A stretch of 64,000 nucleotides of DNA from Rachycentron canadum (GCA_038496675.1 CM076669.1:9959339-10023338), one strand, 5' to 3'. Counted from the stretch's first letter, positions 12,401 through 27,750 are shown. Numbers and translations are program-made. Notes: generated by a model not told the origin, from the sequence alone.

Positions 12401-15301
12401 TAACGCCACTTCTTTGCAATGAAAATACAGAACTGGCAGCCTCTTTGTCTCCAAACCGGATCACACACAGCCAGCTAATCAAAACAAACGATCTCAGCCT
12501 CTTTTTGCACGCACACACATGCAAACACACAGGGCTTTCCCTTTTTGGGGTCAGTTATTCTAGCACCATCCACAGAATCCCCCAGCGCCTGCTTTTCTCT
12601 GAGGCTTTGTGAAGTGCTGATGGTCAGCATGCGCCAGGCCATGCCTTCCCCCCCATCCATGCCTCTACAACCACCCCATGGGGGCTATTGTCCTTTATGT
12701 TGTTTACCACTGGGATAACGCTGAAACGGCAGGGGTGTTCCAGGGCACAAGGTGACACTTCCAGTTATAAGAGATGTGGCCACAGTTCAACTGGGTACAG
12801 TATACTGCATCAGAGAGCGTGGCATAGTTCAGTTGAACTCAGTTGAAAATCTGGCACCGCATTGTTAAACAATTTTGTTCGCAATAGGCCATGGAGAATG
12901 TCATCTGCATAGGTGCCTGAATGCTGATTCAAATATGGTTTAGTCCAGATCCAACTCTGCTGCAGTGAATTCCCATGCATCTTTAAGCTCAAATCCCTGG
13001 TATGAAAAGCTTGAACCTGACAAAAAGAGTATCTTATTGTCATTTCTTTTTTTGTCCTATTCAGGGAAGGCGAGCTTCCCTGCCTTTCTGTGAACTGAAC
13101 CTTCACAGCTTTGCTCCGGGCACAATCAGGTAACGGAGCGATCCTCTGTCAGAAGGTGAGAAAATGGGAAAGGTAGGACACCCTCAGACAGAGGAGGTGT
13201 CACACCTGCTACCTGATAAAGGACTGTTAACACAAGCTGCTGTGTTAGTATAGTGGAAAAAATGAACACCAGCTATTAAAAGAGAAAGAGGAAAAAAAAC
13301 ATTTTTGCCTTTTTTTAAACTATAAATGCAGAAAAACAGACTCTATTGTATTTACACATTCAATTTTGGTTGTGTTAAAGCCTTCAAGAGTACACAATTA
13401 GACTGGAGGAGCTTTGAAAAAGGACAACTGCTCAAAAACAATGGTCTGGACCCATTCATGTATAACTCATCAAAAACCATTAGTGATAGCTGCCATTAAA
13501 ATTCGTTTCATCCAATGTCCAATTATAGTGCTGTGATATTTGGACAATTGCACACATTTTGCCAGGCGTATGGACCAGTTTGTTGGCTGCCGGGGGCTTG
13601 GCTGGGTGTTGGGCGCCTGCCCATGTGCACATGAGTGTGCATGGGTGAATAAGTGCATGTGTGAGGTTTGTGCACGTGCATGTCTCGCCTGTCTAAGGTC
13701 ATCTCATCAAACGCTGTGGGCTCAGCCAGAGAGGAGGGACATGCTGGCTGAATCCATAAGGGAATGTGTTTCTCTGTGATTGCATTTGTGTGTATGGGGA
13801 AAAAAATGGTACAACAGCTTTTCGAAATAAATACATGCAGTACAGTGTATTTAATATACAACAGAAATTGTCAAGAGCAACCAATGCTTTAAATAAAACG
13901 CAATTCATTAAAAATTTCTGCTCGCACTCATTATTTCTCGCATTTACTGCCCATCCAGTCATTTTCTGGTCATTTCCAAACCCTCCATCCAATCACTGCA
14001 TTTATCCCGATTTGCTCATCCAAACAAACTGGTTATTTTTCAATTTCCAAACCATCACGATACAACTTAAAACAAGGTAGAAGATGAAAAACATTGGTGC
14101 AGCTCTCACATGTAGACAAAAAAGGTGCGTTCGGCATAAAGCAGGCAAAGACATGTTATGCTAAAAAGGACCTAAAATCAATAGTCAGTCTCATTCTAAT
14201 ACAGTGTGAAAAAGTGGCAGTGGCCACGTAAATCCAGCTGGGTTTGTAAGCAAGCCAAGTCTCATTGGTATTCCGGGGTGCTATTGCGAAGTAAAAGGTA
14301 TTGATGAGCAGATAGATGCACGTGGCCTTGATACGTGACTCTGGGCTTTACTGCAACATTACTGTCACTGTGTCTTTGAGAGAATGGTTTACCTTTGTAT
14401 GCTCAGGTTCCTATACAACCCTCCTTTTTACTAGGCCAGATCCATCTCTGAAGAACTTGACTACAGGATGCTCATTTTTCAAGACTTTTCTCATTGTGTC
14501 AAACTGGTAATGTCTTGTTGTCTGGGAAGCATCAAAGAGCATTTTATGGCAATCTGGGCAGTAGCTGTTGGTAGTGATGAATGGTCAGACGGACAGATGG
14601 CCGCGCCAATCGATGGACTTACCAACAACACCATCAAGACTGGAAGTGCAAATATAAGCACAGAATGATAAAGGACAGAGTCGAGGTGGAGCGGGCTGAA
14701 AGGCTGACAGGAGAGAAAAGGGCATGATAGAAAGGGGCTGGAGGTGAGAGGAGGGGGAGGGGACTGATTGACGGTGTTATGGCAGTGCAACAAGCTGGCA
14801 TGAACCCTTTTGTTTTTTTTTTTTCTCCTCCACCCATCTGTTCATCAGGATTACTCACAGAGACGGATGGAGAGGAGGAAAGAGGGAGCTGTAGGAGGGC
14901 AAGGACTGGGAGAGGAGAGGAGATCAGTCATCACGACCTACAATAAATGAATTCAAACCATTTTTCTATGTCATCTTCTCAGTAAAATAAGGATAATGAC
15001 TCACGGTTAAAATTATGGATCAGAGCAATATAGTGGAGTGCTCTCATGGTGATGTTCAGATACCAATGATAGTAATAGGAGATGGAAATATTGTAGTGGA
15101 GCGTTATGTAACACTCTGCTGCAGCACTTGCTCTAGTTACAAAGAAATTGCTCCCTACTGACAAATGTTTTATATTTTTCAACACGGCAGCACGAGTGTG
15201 TAGTACAATGAAATCAGTATTTGTTGCTGTTCAGCATTCAAACATATACTGTCTACAGCAAACTTTTTAGACCTGTGTGTGAAGTGCACTGTCTCCATCC
15301 T

Positions 15302-15305
<4 letters not shown>

Positions 15306-15369
<64 letters not shown>
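15306..15369. repeat. (GT)32 microsatellite
   Basis: Thirty-two uninterrupted GT units in the nrcam intron, likely polymorphic in length. It accounts for the apparent ORFs of alternating Cys/Val and His/Thr on the two strands. Confidence 0.97.
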
Positions 15370-15375
<6 letters not shown>

Positions 15376-16063
15376 CAGCAGGTGATGCCAGAACATGTGG
15401 GTCATATTTGTTTGTCATACTCAAACAAAAGTCCTGTCCAAACACACATAATGTGTAAGGGTAATTTTCTTGCCCTCATCTTTCTGGGTGTGGCCATATT
15501 GTTGGTTTTACTTTTTTTTTTTTTCTTAAGTACTCAGATTTAAATAATACACAAACAGACCTTTTAGTAGCACTAATTGAGGGACTAATCCTAAATTCAC
15601 CCACTAACAGAGCTGTCTTTCAAACCTGACAGCTCATAATGTCCCAGCCTCTAGCCTGGAAATGTCTTCACATCTACTCAGTAATTTTATTTCTTCAACT
15701 GGATTACTATTTTTCTGCATCAAGGAATTCCACATAGCAGCTAAACTAAACAACAGTCACCAGCAAGAAAAGAGGCTGTAACAAGCATTGACCTGCTGCT
15801 GATTTGCTACCTAGTGGGCATAGTGTATGTGCTGCAGATGAAAGGGCACGGTCAAACTGCAAAGGGTATAAATCAACCACTGCCACTATGAGTCACTCCT
15901 CAACACTCAGCACTTTTAATCCACATAAACTGACCTTTTTTATTTGAAGTATATGGTTTGAAAAGCATATAAAATTCACAAAAGGGTCTTTCAAGTGCAG
16001 TTTCAAACACAAGCTATACAGACCAGGTTATTATTGTCATTGATTGGTAACTTGTGTGGATGC

Positions 16064-16120
16064 AACATTCAACATTCAACATTCAACCCATGATGTCTTT
16101 ACAGACAAGACATCATGGGT
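16064..16120. repeat. Heptamer tandem repeat followed by a perfect hairpin (14-bp stem, 7-nt loop)
   Basis: AACATTC occurs three times in a row (16064-16084). Directly after it, ACCCATGATGTCTT (16086-16099) and its exact reverse complement AAGACATCATGGGT (16107-16120) flank the loop TACAGAC. The hairpin ends 50 nt before the candidate 5'UTR exon at 16170. Confidence 0.85.
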
Positions 16121-16169
16121 CACCAACAGTGGAATAACGGTTAAATTAGTAAAACAATCTTTTACCTAC

Positions 16170-16221
16170 CTGTGAGGTTTGAACTTCAGCCACTGTCTTG
16201 TCCTCAGATGGTTGTTCAAAC
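16170..16221 (-). other. nrcam: Candidate 52-nt 5'UTR exon of nrcam
   Basis: On the minus strand a pyrimidine-containing acceptor (TTCTCACTATTGCAG) is followed after 52 nt by the donor ACAG/GTAGGT. It lies in the right orientation between the GC-rich first exon and the start-codon exon. It contains no ATG. Vertebrate nrcam genes are known to have several untranslated 5' exons. No transcript is available here, so this remains a prediction. Confidence 0.45.
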
Positions 16222-16670
16222 CTGCAATAGTGAGAAGAACATGAGCATTAATTAATTAAACATTAATGGAAAAAGAAAATGATAATCTTCTTGGACCAAC
16301 CAGTTCTGAAGCCCATGCTACTATCAAGTGCTGGGGATGATAGAATAATCTAATTATCAGAACTGTGTTACGACTGCTTCGTCTCCTGTGACATTATGTA
16401 GCTACAATGTTTTTATTTCAACTCATTTGGCAAAGAAATACTCAGCCCATCTTATATTTATGCAAACCTGGATCATTGTCCTCCTATTACCAACTCAGCG
16501 TCAGGCAGATATGTCTGAGGTTGACAAAAATATGACAACATGAGCCTCAATTTTGGAAATTAGAAACTATTCTCATGAAAGAAGCTATATGCAGTTAATA
16601 GAATTGACAAAGGAACATATTCAGTCTTCACAGCTAATAGACTAATTTATTCATTATATCAGCCCAGTGT

Positions 16671-16736
16671 CTCTCTCTCTCTCACACACACACACGCGCG
16701 CACACACACACACGCACACGCGCGCGCGCGCACACG
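16671..16736. repeat. Compound CT / CA / CG simple repeat
   Basis: A CT run passes into 50 nt of alternating purine-pyrimidine (CA and CG units) up to about 16735. Such alternation, especially CG runs, favours left-handed Z-DNA. It lies in the nrcam intron. Confidence 0.9.
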
Positions 16737-19700
16737 CTGGAACATGAATACATGAGCAGGTCTTTGTAACTCTCTAGGGAATACCCAGTAAATGACTGTC
16801 TTGCTGAACACAAGGCCTTCAATCAATAACCAAAATGTCTCCAGTCACTTTTATTACTTTTACCTCCAGCAGGGGACACACACAAATGAAAGGTTAACCC
16901 CCACCCCACGCTACCACACACACACACATACACCAAACAGGCTTCCTTCCATGTCCATGAATGCATTATCATAATCTGCAGAGAGGCTCTCCATTCATCT
17001 CACATTAGCAAAACAAATGTGACGGACAAAGAACACCGGCCTATTTAGCTGTGAAGCCATTACGGCTGTAGTTAGCTCAGAGGAGAAAGACAGTGGATCG
17101 TGTGAGGGGCCATTAATAAGCCGAGGTCGAGCTGTTTGAACTCACTGGATAATGTAAAAGATGACAGAGGGGTCCTTCCATTGAACTCTCGGTGGTGACG
17201 TGGGTGAGCAGCTACTGTCACACAGAGAGAGATTGGAGGAACACCAACCCAACCCCAAGCTGTGGCCCGTTACCATGGAAACGTAATGATGGAGAAGGAG
17301 AGAGGCATGGAAAGAGAGGGAGGAACAGAAGACTATTTACCTGAAGACAACTGAAATTAAGTGTAGGGAGATGTTAATGACAGAAGCAGCAAGACCTCAA
17401 AACTCCAGCAGGAGAGACAGAGTGAGGACGACTGGAGAAAGAGTGTGTGAGAAAACACATGAAAAAATGAAGGGCGAGTGGGGATCAGAAACATGCATTA
17501 TTAACAGGCTAAATCTAAAAGCGCTTCATCAGAGCACAAGAGAGAAGGGGGTGGAGAGAGATACAGAGATGGTAAGAGAAGGGCAAGAGAAGAGCAGAGG
17601 AGAGCTGGGAGGTGATAGAGGAGAGATGCTAGCAGAGACAAACCCAAACACATCACCATGGAGACAGAAAGAGACAACGAATGACATTTCCTTTAAGGAA
17701 TAGTTTAACATTTGTGGAAATATGCTCATTAGTGTTCTTGTTAAGGAGCCAGGGGATGAGATGATAAACCAGGAGAAGGGATCTTATTTTGAAGTGTGGT
17801 CTCTATAAAAAATGACATGAATGGTATTGAGCTTATTCACAGCAACATAAGTAGAAAAATAAATCTAATATATTTTTTGAATAAATGGTGCTACCTAAAT
17901 TATGTGGCTTCATTTTGGTCTCCCAAATATGGTCTCCCCATAATCATTTCAAACAATGCTAGTCATTCCTTTCGACCCACTCACATAGCCAGACCTATCT
18001 CCACAGCACTCTGTCATTGCCGGGGAACTGGCTGCAAATATTATCAACAAAAAACACTCTGCCACTCTGTTTCAACCAATCACAATCATTTGGGGTGGTG
18101 CCGAGCCAGCATGTGGGAGTGAAAAGGATTTTAAAAGCTGTTAGGGTAAAGAAAATGGAGGAGAATGCTGAATGAAAAAGGTGACCACCTGAAATTTACC
18201 TGAACTGCTGTAAGGTTGAAAATCAGCATTTATTAGATATTTGAAAGTTTTCTGATTTCAGCTGCAAAAAACAGATATTTTTACCCAAAAAACAAGTTCA
18301 CTGGTCAAACGACAATACTGAACCTCTTGACCACATGAAACATTATGTGTTGCAAATGTGTGATAACCTGCTGTGTATTTGAATCGGCATTAAAAAACTT
18401 GGCAACTTAGCAGCTAGCAAAGTGCTACTGGGCTTGTAAGTTAATGTGATACAATAGAATACAAACATTGCATGAAACATTGAGTCCAACACATAAGCTT
18501 GGTTTTGGACAGCGGTGACCTGACAGTTCTGGATTTCACAGATTCCCACAGTATATATTATTGGATAAGATAATGGCATTTTAAAGAAGCAATTCATGTA
18601 GCCAAAATAGATCTGACGTGTTTACATCTTAAGTAAAACAAAATCTCTAAAATAACAGTATGAATGTGAAGCTTTGAATATATTCACTGGCTTCTCCAAA
18701 TGTCCTTATGCCAACTACAATGTGATCATTACTATGTCTGATTAAAGCCTGGTGCAATCCCACTTTGATTTACTATCTATCTCCTCTTTCAATTAGCTGC
18801 CTGAGTTTATGGATCCACAGGGAACCAGTACACTATGTGTCTGTGGAGGAGCGGGGGGCAAGACGATGATAGAATAACTGACCTCAGGCATGAATTTTGT
18901 GTGTGTGTGTGTGCGCGCGCCCAGTAATCAGCGACAGTAGCAGCTGCATTAAAAACATACTTAACACCATTTGGCAATGGCACCGTATGATAAAGCTACA
19001 ATGTCAAGACTCAACATTTAATTGCCTTTAAAAATAAAGCACCAATAGAAGACTAAACAAAAGAAAAGTAATGGAATTAAACACTGTTTAAAAAAATTTA
19101 TGATGAATATCAAACATGCGCAAGTCAATGTGGGAAAAAAAAGTCTGCTGTTTACTTTAGCCTAGATGGTAAATCTACCCTCATTAAGAGAAGTTGTTTT
19201 TAAGATGAAGGTCTGCAGTCTTCATCATTAGCAGGTGTTAGCTGTCGCTAAGTGGCTCTGTCCTCATTTCTGTGTATTCTCTCCGACACATACCAGATGA
19301 AACAGTCGAAGATGGACCAGACTGCCATGAGTGAAGTCTGACTTTATCATTTTTGGATTTACAGATACCAGTTGCCCTGGAGCTGAGCAGTGCAAACAGC
19401 TGAAAAACACAACACCAAGGCTACACACACAACCAGCCTGAATGCTTCAAAAAGTGTTTAACAGAGTAGAAATTCATCCATTTTATGCCATATTGCCAAG
19501 CGCTGTGGTGTAAAATAAACGTCAACTGTAAGATCTGTCTGCACCAACTTGGCATTCATAAATGGAGACAGTAACACCTGGACAACAACTGTCTGTAGGA
19601 GCCTGAAGCTTGTTTATTCATTGAATACCAGACATAACATCTGTGTGTGAAGAGATTTTGGTGCTGGCCTCAGGGTTATTTATCTGTGTATGTGTTTTCC

Positions 19701-22700
19701 TTTGTCCATGTACGTCTGTCTACATGTTCCCATAGTCACAGAAAATGACAAATGACCTAATTAAGATGGTCTCCGGGTTAGGTTTAGTGCACCGTGTCAT
19801 TGTGCACATGGTATTTGTATTTCCCAGTAGACAAATAAGATATTAAAAAGCAACTGTGTGAAAACAGTGTTTGCACATGCAAAGATGCAAGAATATAATG
19901 GAGTCATATTTTTACACACATACAACATACATACAAAGCTCTGGAGAGGAGAACTTATAGGAGGCTGAAACTACAGACCTGAGAATAAAACTATGACTTT
20001 AATGACTGCGGTTGAAATTCTACAGTCTGTGGATACTTTTACGACATTCCTGGGTTCCTGGAAATTTTACTGCAGTTGAAAGGGGTTTGTATCACTGGCC
20101 TCCAGCTGCCCTCTTGCACAGGTAAACTTACTGCTTATGACACTTTAACTTAACTGTAAAAACAGTTTAGGGTGTTCTTACCAACAGTAAAGTATAAAAT
20201 AAAGTGGAAAAATGCCACAAGCCCATTTCAGGTTGGCTTTTCCAGCTGCTTTTGAAGTCTCCACTAAGCGCTTCTCTGAACTCATACATTTCCTAGTGAT
20301 GTTTGTATATGTGTGTGTCTGTGTGTCGGATACAGATTGAGAAGGAGGTTGGTTACCATGGCTATTTGAAGGATTTTTTTTTTCTAATTTTGTCTGTGAG
20401 CATCCGTCAGATGACAGACAACACACACAGTCTTGTCCGACACAAAAAGAGCAGTCAGACAGCTGGGTTTAATCAGAGAGATTTGCTGCTTCCTGAAAGT
20501 TAGTTTTTCCCTCCCTCCAGAGGTTAAAGGGACGACTCTCCCAACCCTGCTGTTCCCACTCGACACCACACAATGGAGTCATCAAGAATGTCACACGCGC
20601 AGACAGAGATGGTAAAAGCAAGAAAGATAAATCAAGATTAAAGAACAGTAGGAAGTAGCATTCCTCTGCTGCTTAGCCTCTGCTAAGCTTTCTGCAACTG
20701 AGAGAGTGGGTATTGTAGAAATGTCCAGGTATGAGAGCTCTCTGGGGACTGGATCCAATCATCAGACTCATTTTGCTGTCCCATAGAGGGAGCGTATGAA
20801 AGAGGGAGTGGGGCGGAGAGGGGAAACATTTGAGTGACAGCATCCAACAGAAGAGTGGGAGGCCTGGAGAAACACAGACTAGAGAAAAAGATGATTTGTG
20901 ATATGACTGAGAAGGATGGGCTTTTTAGCAAGCATGATGCAGATCATATACTTCGCAGTATGATGCTCAGGTCCATTCAATCCATCATGGAGAGAGAGAG
21001 AGAGACCTGACGTAGAGTTTGATTTCTAATATAATGAAGGATTTGTGCAGGGGTTGGGCACAAACATGTGCTCCAATACATGGACAGGACAAAGACCTGC
21101 CCAGCAAATGATACAACTTCCTTTACAGACCATTCATAACTGAACTCTTATAGTAGCAACTCACCTCTGACCTTCTTTTACAAAACAACCCAGGGTAGCC
21201 TGTGCTGCTAAAGAAACACCAAGATATGAGACACTGTAACTACCATGGAGAGAGTGCTTGGCTGTCAGTGGCATGACATGTCAGGAGCATACTGAAAAAT
21301 GCCATGTAACCAGCAGGCTAGAGACCATCTTCTCTAAAGGAGTAACACAAAGGCAGAGGCAAGGGAAAGCAAAGATGGAGACAGATGGAGACGAACGCAA
21401 TGAGAGAGCAATAAGAAACAGGAAAGTGGAAATGAGAGTGTGAGGAACAAAAGGGGGCTGTTGACAAGGCAAACAGTGAAGGGTATAGACCTATAGGATG
21501 TCTGGGAGACATCTAATATTGACTGCATGTCCTCCACCTACCACAGAAAGAGAGAGGAAGAGGGACAGGACTGAGACATTCTAGTATAAGTAACACCAGT
21601 GGAGAGGGATTTCTCTCTTTGAGCTCATTCATTTAGGACTCCACAAAAAACCTTGTTCTCAGGCTTAAAGCTGTGATGAGGAGCCAGCTAACACAAAGGC
21701 TGCTCAGACACAGCACAACAGCTTACTGCGACAGTGAAGTGCAGATATTTCACTCACTACATCCTGTTATTCAGTGAGATTACTGTAAATGGGATATTTC
21801 TGACAAAGCCAACACAAAAAGTGATACTAGATTGTAGCTTTATCATACACACTCTTTTTACTCTTCTGCTAGTCTTACACCACACAAACATGACACAGCT
21901 GTGTAATTGGTATATCCTGCAGCAGTTGTGTGACAGAAGACTCATTAAAGGAGGATCAAAACTGGAAATGAGCGATGGCAGGAGATGACATTACTGAGTT
22001 TGCTATTTTTATAAATTATCAAGAAACATGCAAAGAGGAGTTTCATCTTGTTTTCCATTCACAAGCTTCCCTCAGGGTTACTGTGCATACATGTGGGTGT
22101 GGGTCAGATCAGGCTGAAGATGTGTCAGACCCAACTCAGGGTTTTGATCAGACTTATTAGAGGGTTGGTCTGACCGTCAATGTCTACACCTGACACAGTT
22201 TACCCCAACGAGAACCCCAGCCACCTGTGAGAAAAGGTATCATTTTTCACATACAACATGACCTTTTTACTGCACATGGACAGAGCAGCAAACAGGACAG
22301 GGATGCCTAAGCAGCAGCAGCATCTATTTTACACAGCTTCCAATAATCATCTAAATGGATTAACCAACAGAGAAACTGTTAGGAATGTCTGTTTTAGTCT
22401 TATCCCTCAAATAAAATACTTGCATACCAAGGTGCTTCATTTCATCTCTTCGAAAATGAAATAAAAAATCCAATATTACATTCCTGCTCAATAAACACTG
22501 GTAACAGGGGACACACAACCTCAAAAAATGAATAGCAATTTGAAGCACGAGAACGATGAACGATCTAAGTATGTATTTTGTTGGATGTTTGGATTATCTG
22601 CACTGATGGTGCCAGTGTATAAAACCAATTGCTCAACATTTCTAAAAAGGCCGCATGAGCATTGGAAGGTACCAATGCAAGTGAAATGATAATATGAAGT

Positions 22701-25700
22701 GTGTGCAGGGTTGGAGTGAGATGTTATAATCCATGTCTGTGCATGACTAACACAAAGTGACTAATTACACTCCACTCAGCATTTCTACTAGATTGAATGT
22801 GAAAGCTCTGAAGCATACACTTCACTAGACCGGCAAGACCTGACATTAACAGTCCACTTCTCTTAAGAACTTGAGGCTACTAGCAAACAAAACACAGAGC
22901 TTTCCCAACAACAGCATTATTCACTAGCAGAGCTCTTGTGTTAGCTGGATGAACGTGCTTGTGTGCATTGCTTTTACACTATATATTTGTTTATGGCCCT
23001 TAAGGTCAAATAAAAACTCACTGCCCCATTGCATGGCTTTAGCCTCTGTAGCTCTCAGCTTTTTTAATGTGGCCATGTTTTGTGGGCTCACAAAAGAAGC
23101 CCTAATGAAACAGCAGAAGCCACTTGCAAATGTTCCTAAGGCCATCCCAAATCACGTTACAGCCATGATTCGTGGGCTCACCTGAAAATCACAGAGCATG
23201 ATTGGACTTATTTGTATGCTGTCATGGTTCACTAATGCAGTGATGTTGCTGCTTCCTTTCTGTAGGGGTCACATTCTCTGTGGCATGAACCTGACACACA
23301 TGAATACATCTACTGGAGTTTGTACACATGGATTCACACATACATACGCATGAGCCCCCGCACACACAGACACATACTTTGTTTGCCTCGCACATTTGCC
23401 CTGATTTTCATTAAACAAATTCCTCCTCTTGGACAAAACAAACTACAGAATCAGTCGCGTCCGTCTGAAAGGATTTAAGATCCCAGCTTTACCACATGCT
23501 CATCACTTATTGCCATTTAAAAAAAAAAAAAACCTGTTGGATAAAAATAAGTGCTCTTTTGCTAATTTGATACATTTGTGACACTAGCTGACAATCCATA
23601 GAAGAAAACTGTGTGTCCCAGTAACCTCATTATTCAACACCAATCTTGGAACTGAGCAGGATTGACTATATCTATCCTTTGACACCCTTAACTTGGTTTT
23701 TGGAGAAGAAATCAATATTTGAAGAGCTGTTCTTTTCACTACTGTCAATCACTGACATTCTTCAAATCACAATAATCGACACCTCTTCCTCTCTTAATCT
23801 CTGGCTAGTAGACTTCAGAAAATCTATGTCTAAAGTTACAATCAGCCAAAAATGTTTGTTTTAAAGTGAGTTTAAATGAATATACTGGGGCATTTAGCAG
23901 CTAAGGAGTTGAGTAGTCATTTGGGGGAGTGAATGAGAAGCAAAACAGTTAAAAAAAAAAAAAAAAAAAGTGTATATTGACCTTCAATTCATTATGTGGA
24001 CACAATTAGGACTCAAAATCTTAATGTTGCTTTGTATCTGCTGGACATATTAGACAACTGCTTGCTGACATTTTGAATTTTGTGAGGTGAGAATATGTGG
24101 ATATGTTTGTTGTGCTGTCCCCAAGTGACTGAAGTAATTGTGAATGCAGGTTTACGACAACAGTGCTGTCATACAATCCAGAAACCACTGGAAATGTTTC
24201 TCCAGGGTTTTGTTTTTTCAATTTCATGGGTTTTAGCATGTTTGAGGGAAGCCAACCTCAGCTACGATAAGGCTAATACATGGATGATCTGAGGAGCACT
24301 TTTATGCTCGCCTAAATGATTATAGATGTAGAACATTGTAACCAGGCTCAAAAGCCAAACCCATTCAAGGAGATCAACAGAAGAAGGAATCAACAAACAA
24401 CCATAAACACATGTCTATATGATCCGTCCTTGAGCTGACTCCAAGTATTTCCATTAAATGTCCATGTCAACAAAAATAAAGTTTTCCTGTCACTCTTTCC
24501 CAAAGAAAATGCCTCAGGCCTTGGTCTGAGCCTTAATGACTGCAGGTCTAGTTGGATGGTGGAGAACAAGAAAACTAAGATTAGTAACACTGGGAGGAAA
24601 ACCTCATTCATGACACTATTAAAGTGGCATAGCCTAGCAGCCTGCTATCACTCAATCTCTCATTGCACACACATACACAGACATATGCTTATTCACTGCT
24701 GTCCAGAGGGTTCTGCTGCCTTGTTGGCCAATGGTGCTGAGCTCATGGCAGGCCAGACAGCACGGACCCAGCTGTAAAAGAGAGGCTATAGCCATCTCTA
24801 TACAAAGGCACCAGTCAGCACTTTGGTAATTTAAAAACAGATGCTGCCTGTGCTAATGAGTGTACCTCGCAGCAAAGCAGGCCAGGGTTTATATTGGGAC
24901 AGCTGACTACAACTCCATCCATGCAAATTTGCCCTCTATTATGTTTACCAGTCTATTAAAGGTTATATCTTGTTTATTTAGATGTAATATTTACATTGTG
25001 GTCTCTACGAAGCTGTTATTTAATTGTTCATTTGAGTTAAACTAAATCTTTATAGCCTCATTTAGGGCATTTCATTTGTAGTTCATAAAATTATGATTTT
25101 ATTCTCAGTCAGGAAAAAAAATTCAGGAAAAAGAGAGGCGGTATTGAGCAAAGTAGCAGTTCTGTGTCTCTTGCACACTAAAACAGGAAATCATAAGACT
25201 GTAATGAGAACTGAATCCCCCTCCTTTTGGCTGGAGGTATCCGTGTCTAACAAAATGCCTGTCTGACCACAGGGATTTTGGCTAGCAAAGATAAACTGAG
25301 TTAACCCACTCGACTCCATCCAGCCTGTGTTAATGAACCTGTGAGATATCACACAGCTGTCTGAATACAGGGGCCTCTGCTTTCAGTAACACTCATGCCC
25401 TCAGGGTCCCCAGGCATAATCCCAGGATCAATAATCTGCATGTCAATACAACCCCATGTGCTGACATTTACAGATTTGTGATACCTGATCTACACTATCA
25501 ATCAGTGTGTTAATGTGAAGGATTTGTGTGGGTCCAGGCTGAGAAAAATCTACATTTGAGTAAATTCTAAATGCAAAAAGATGACAGGAAAGGTTTGATG
25601 GAGGAAAAAAAAGATGGTGGTACAACCAGACAAATCAGAAAGCTTTTGAGCCTGCAACCCTCTCCCATTTCTATGACAGAACAAGAATGTTAAACTGTCA

Positions 25701-27750
25701 AACCTCCCAAATTCATAGAGGATTGTGAGTGCAAAATGACGAAGAGCAAAGCACTCAATAATTCACAACTCTGTGTAGTATTTTGTGCCCTGGCTTTGAG
25801 ACACTAAAGCAGTGGTGGTGCTTCTGAGGAAGAAGATAGGAGACATATTTTTCCATCTATATGTGAGAGGATATCAATTATTCAAACGTGATTAATCTCT
25901 CATGGCTAGGACCCTACAGTCAACCCTGCAAACATAACTCGCTGCACAGTCCCTGTGATGCAGACTAACAAGGCTGTATTATATTAACCTTGAGCAAGGG
26001 CCACTGTATTATCAAGAAATGATTCCATTGCATAGTTGTACACACCGCAAAATGATGTTGTGTGGCAACACTCAGAAATCCTGATCACATGCAGTATGAC
26101 AAACACAGGAAAACAATATGAATGTGAAATAATGGTCAATAAATATTAATGATTAATGGCATCACTGACCCAAAGATACTCAACTTGGGCTGCAGTGGGC
26201 TCTTAATGAATCCATTAATCATTTGGTTTAATGTCTAAAGTCCAGTTCCACTTTTTAATGTTGCTTGTTTTATCAGACTCAGTCAGAAGATTATCATAAA
26301 GTGTAACATTGAGGCTAAGATATTAATACTTTATTTGAACAGATGACTCAGCCAAATTACACTCAAAGTGTGTGACAAGACCTGAGAGAGTGATGGTATT
26401 AACTGTATAATTGCTGACCAAACAAGATAATGTGACACTCCTTTGCCTTGACAGCCGATAGCTTGTGTTACCTGGTTATGTGAGTGCGCACACAGAGGAA
26501 ACCACCGTGGGAAAAGCATGTGATACCCATTTTAGAAAACTAGCTGCTCTTCCACTTATTAATGGATCTTTTGTAGAGTGAATATCTTGCAGGTAATATG
26601 TCACATGGCTGAAATGGATGACTGACTTGAATGAATATATAACAATACAAAGGGGTTTCCTCCACTTTAAAAAGGCTGATACATTATAGTCAGTGCCAGG
26701 GGTCCTGGAGCCAGTTTACACTTTGTTTTGTCTTGAGTTTGAAGAGGTATGTCGTTTACTGCACATGATAAACAGAGAATACATAAAGATGTACGCATAT
26801 TGGCTCTAGTTGAGGATGTCAGGTAAGAATAAGAAAAGGACCAAATTGACACAGTCAGCCAAGAGTAATATTCCCCAACAATCTCATAAAAACTAGCAGA
26901 AAAAACAAAGTGATATTTGGTTCTTTCAAGCCAGTGGGTAGCAGCCAAATGCTGGCTTGCATTTAGCTGGGTAAAGGTTAAATGGGCTTTGTGAGTCATG
27001 GATCAGCGCAGAGAGTGGAGGAGAGATGGAGTGGGTTGAGGGTCAATACCAGCAGTGTGCATATGGTGGGAAAATACTGGGAAGACACAGAGTGGGGAAA
27101 AAAAAGCTGGGCAAACAGACACAGTGCAGAGCTGCGTTCAACCCTCCCAGGCATGGAAGTGATTACAATTTAAAGAATGTGTATTTGTTCAAATGTTGTA
27201 TTTGAGAACAGCACAACAAGCTTGTGCCAATAGCATTTGCATTGCAAAAGGTAATCATATTGATATCAAAGGGGAAAACATTTTCACAGCATAACACAAT
27301 TCCACTACTTGACAGCACTTCCATGAGGAGGAAAACGCATTCATCATTCATCCATCAGTAAAACATATGGTTGTCTCGCCAAAGCTATCTACTGGCTCCC
27401 AGCCAAGTCATTAAAACAGTTAATTATTAGTGTGCCAGTGCAAGAAGCCATGAAGAAACACTTCTATTATTAAGAAAAGGGTTAAGTAGAACATCTTTAG
27501 TGAGAGCAATGGTTCATTTTTGCTTTGAAGTGCTATAAAGTTATTGCTCTCTAGTCATAAGTTATTTGTCATCAAAAATTTTAAAAGCTCTTAATAACAC
27601 AGGATGCATAATGTATTAGTTTTGTGATTATAGTCTGTGTATTTTGATGGGACAGTTCAAGGACAGAGCTCTGATTTATAAGAATTGCCTGTTCTGACCA
27701 AATATAATGTTAAATTCTTTCAGTATCTTTAAGTCAGGGGTAGGGGTAGC

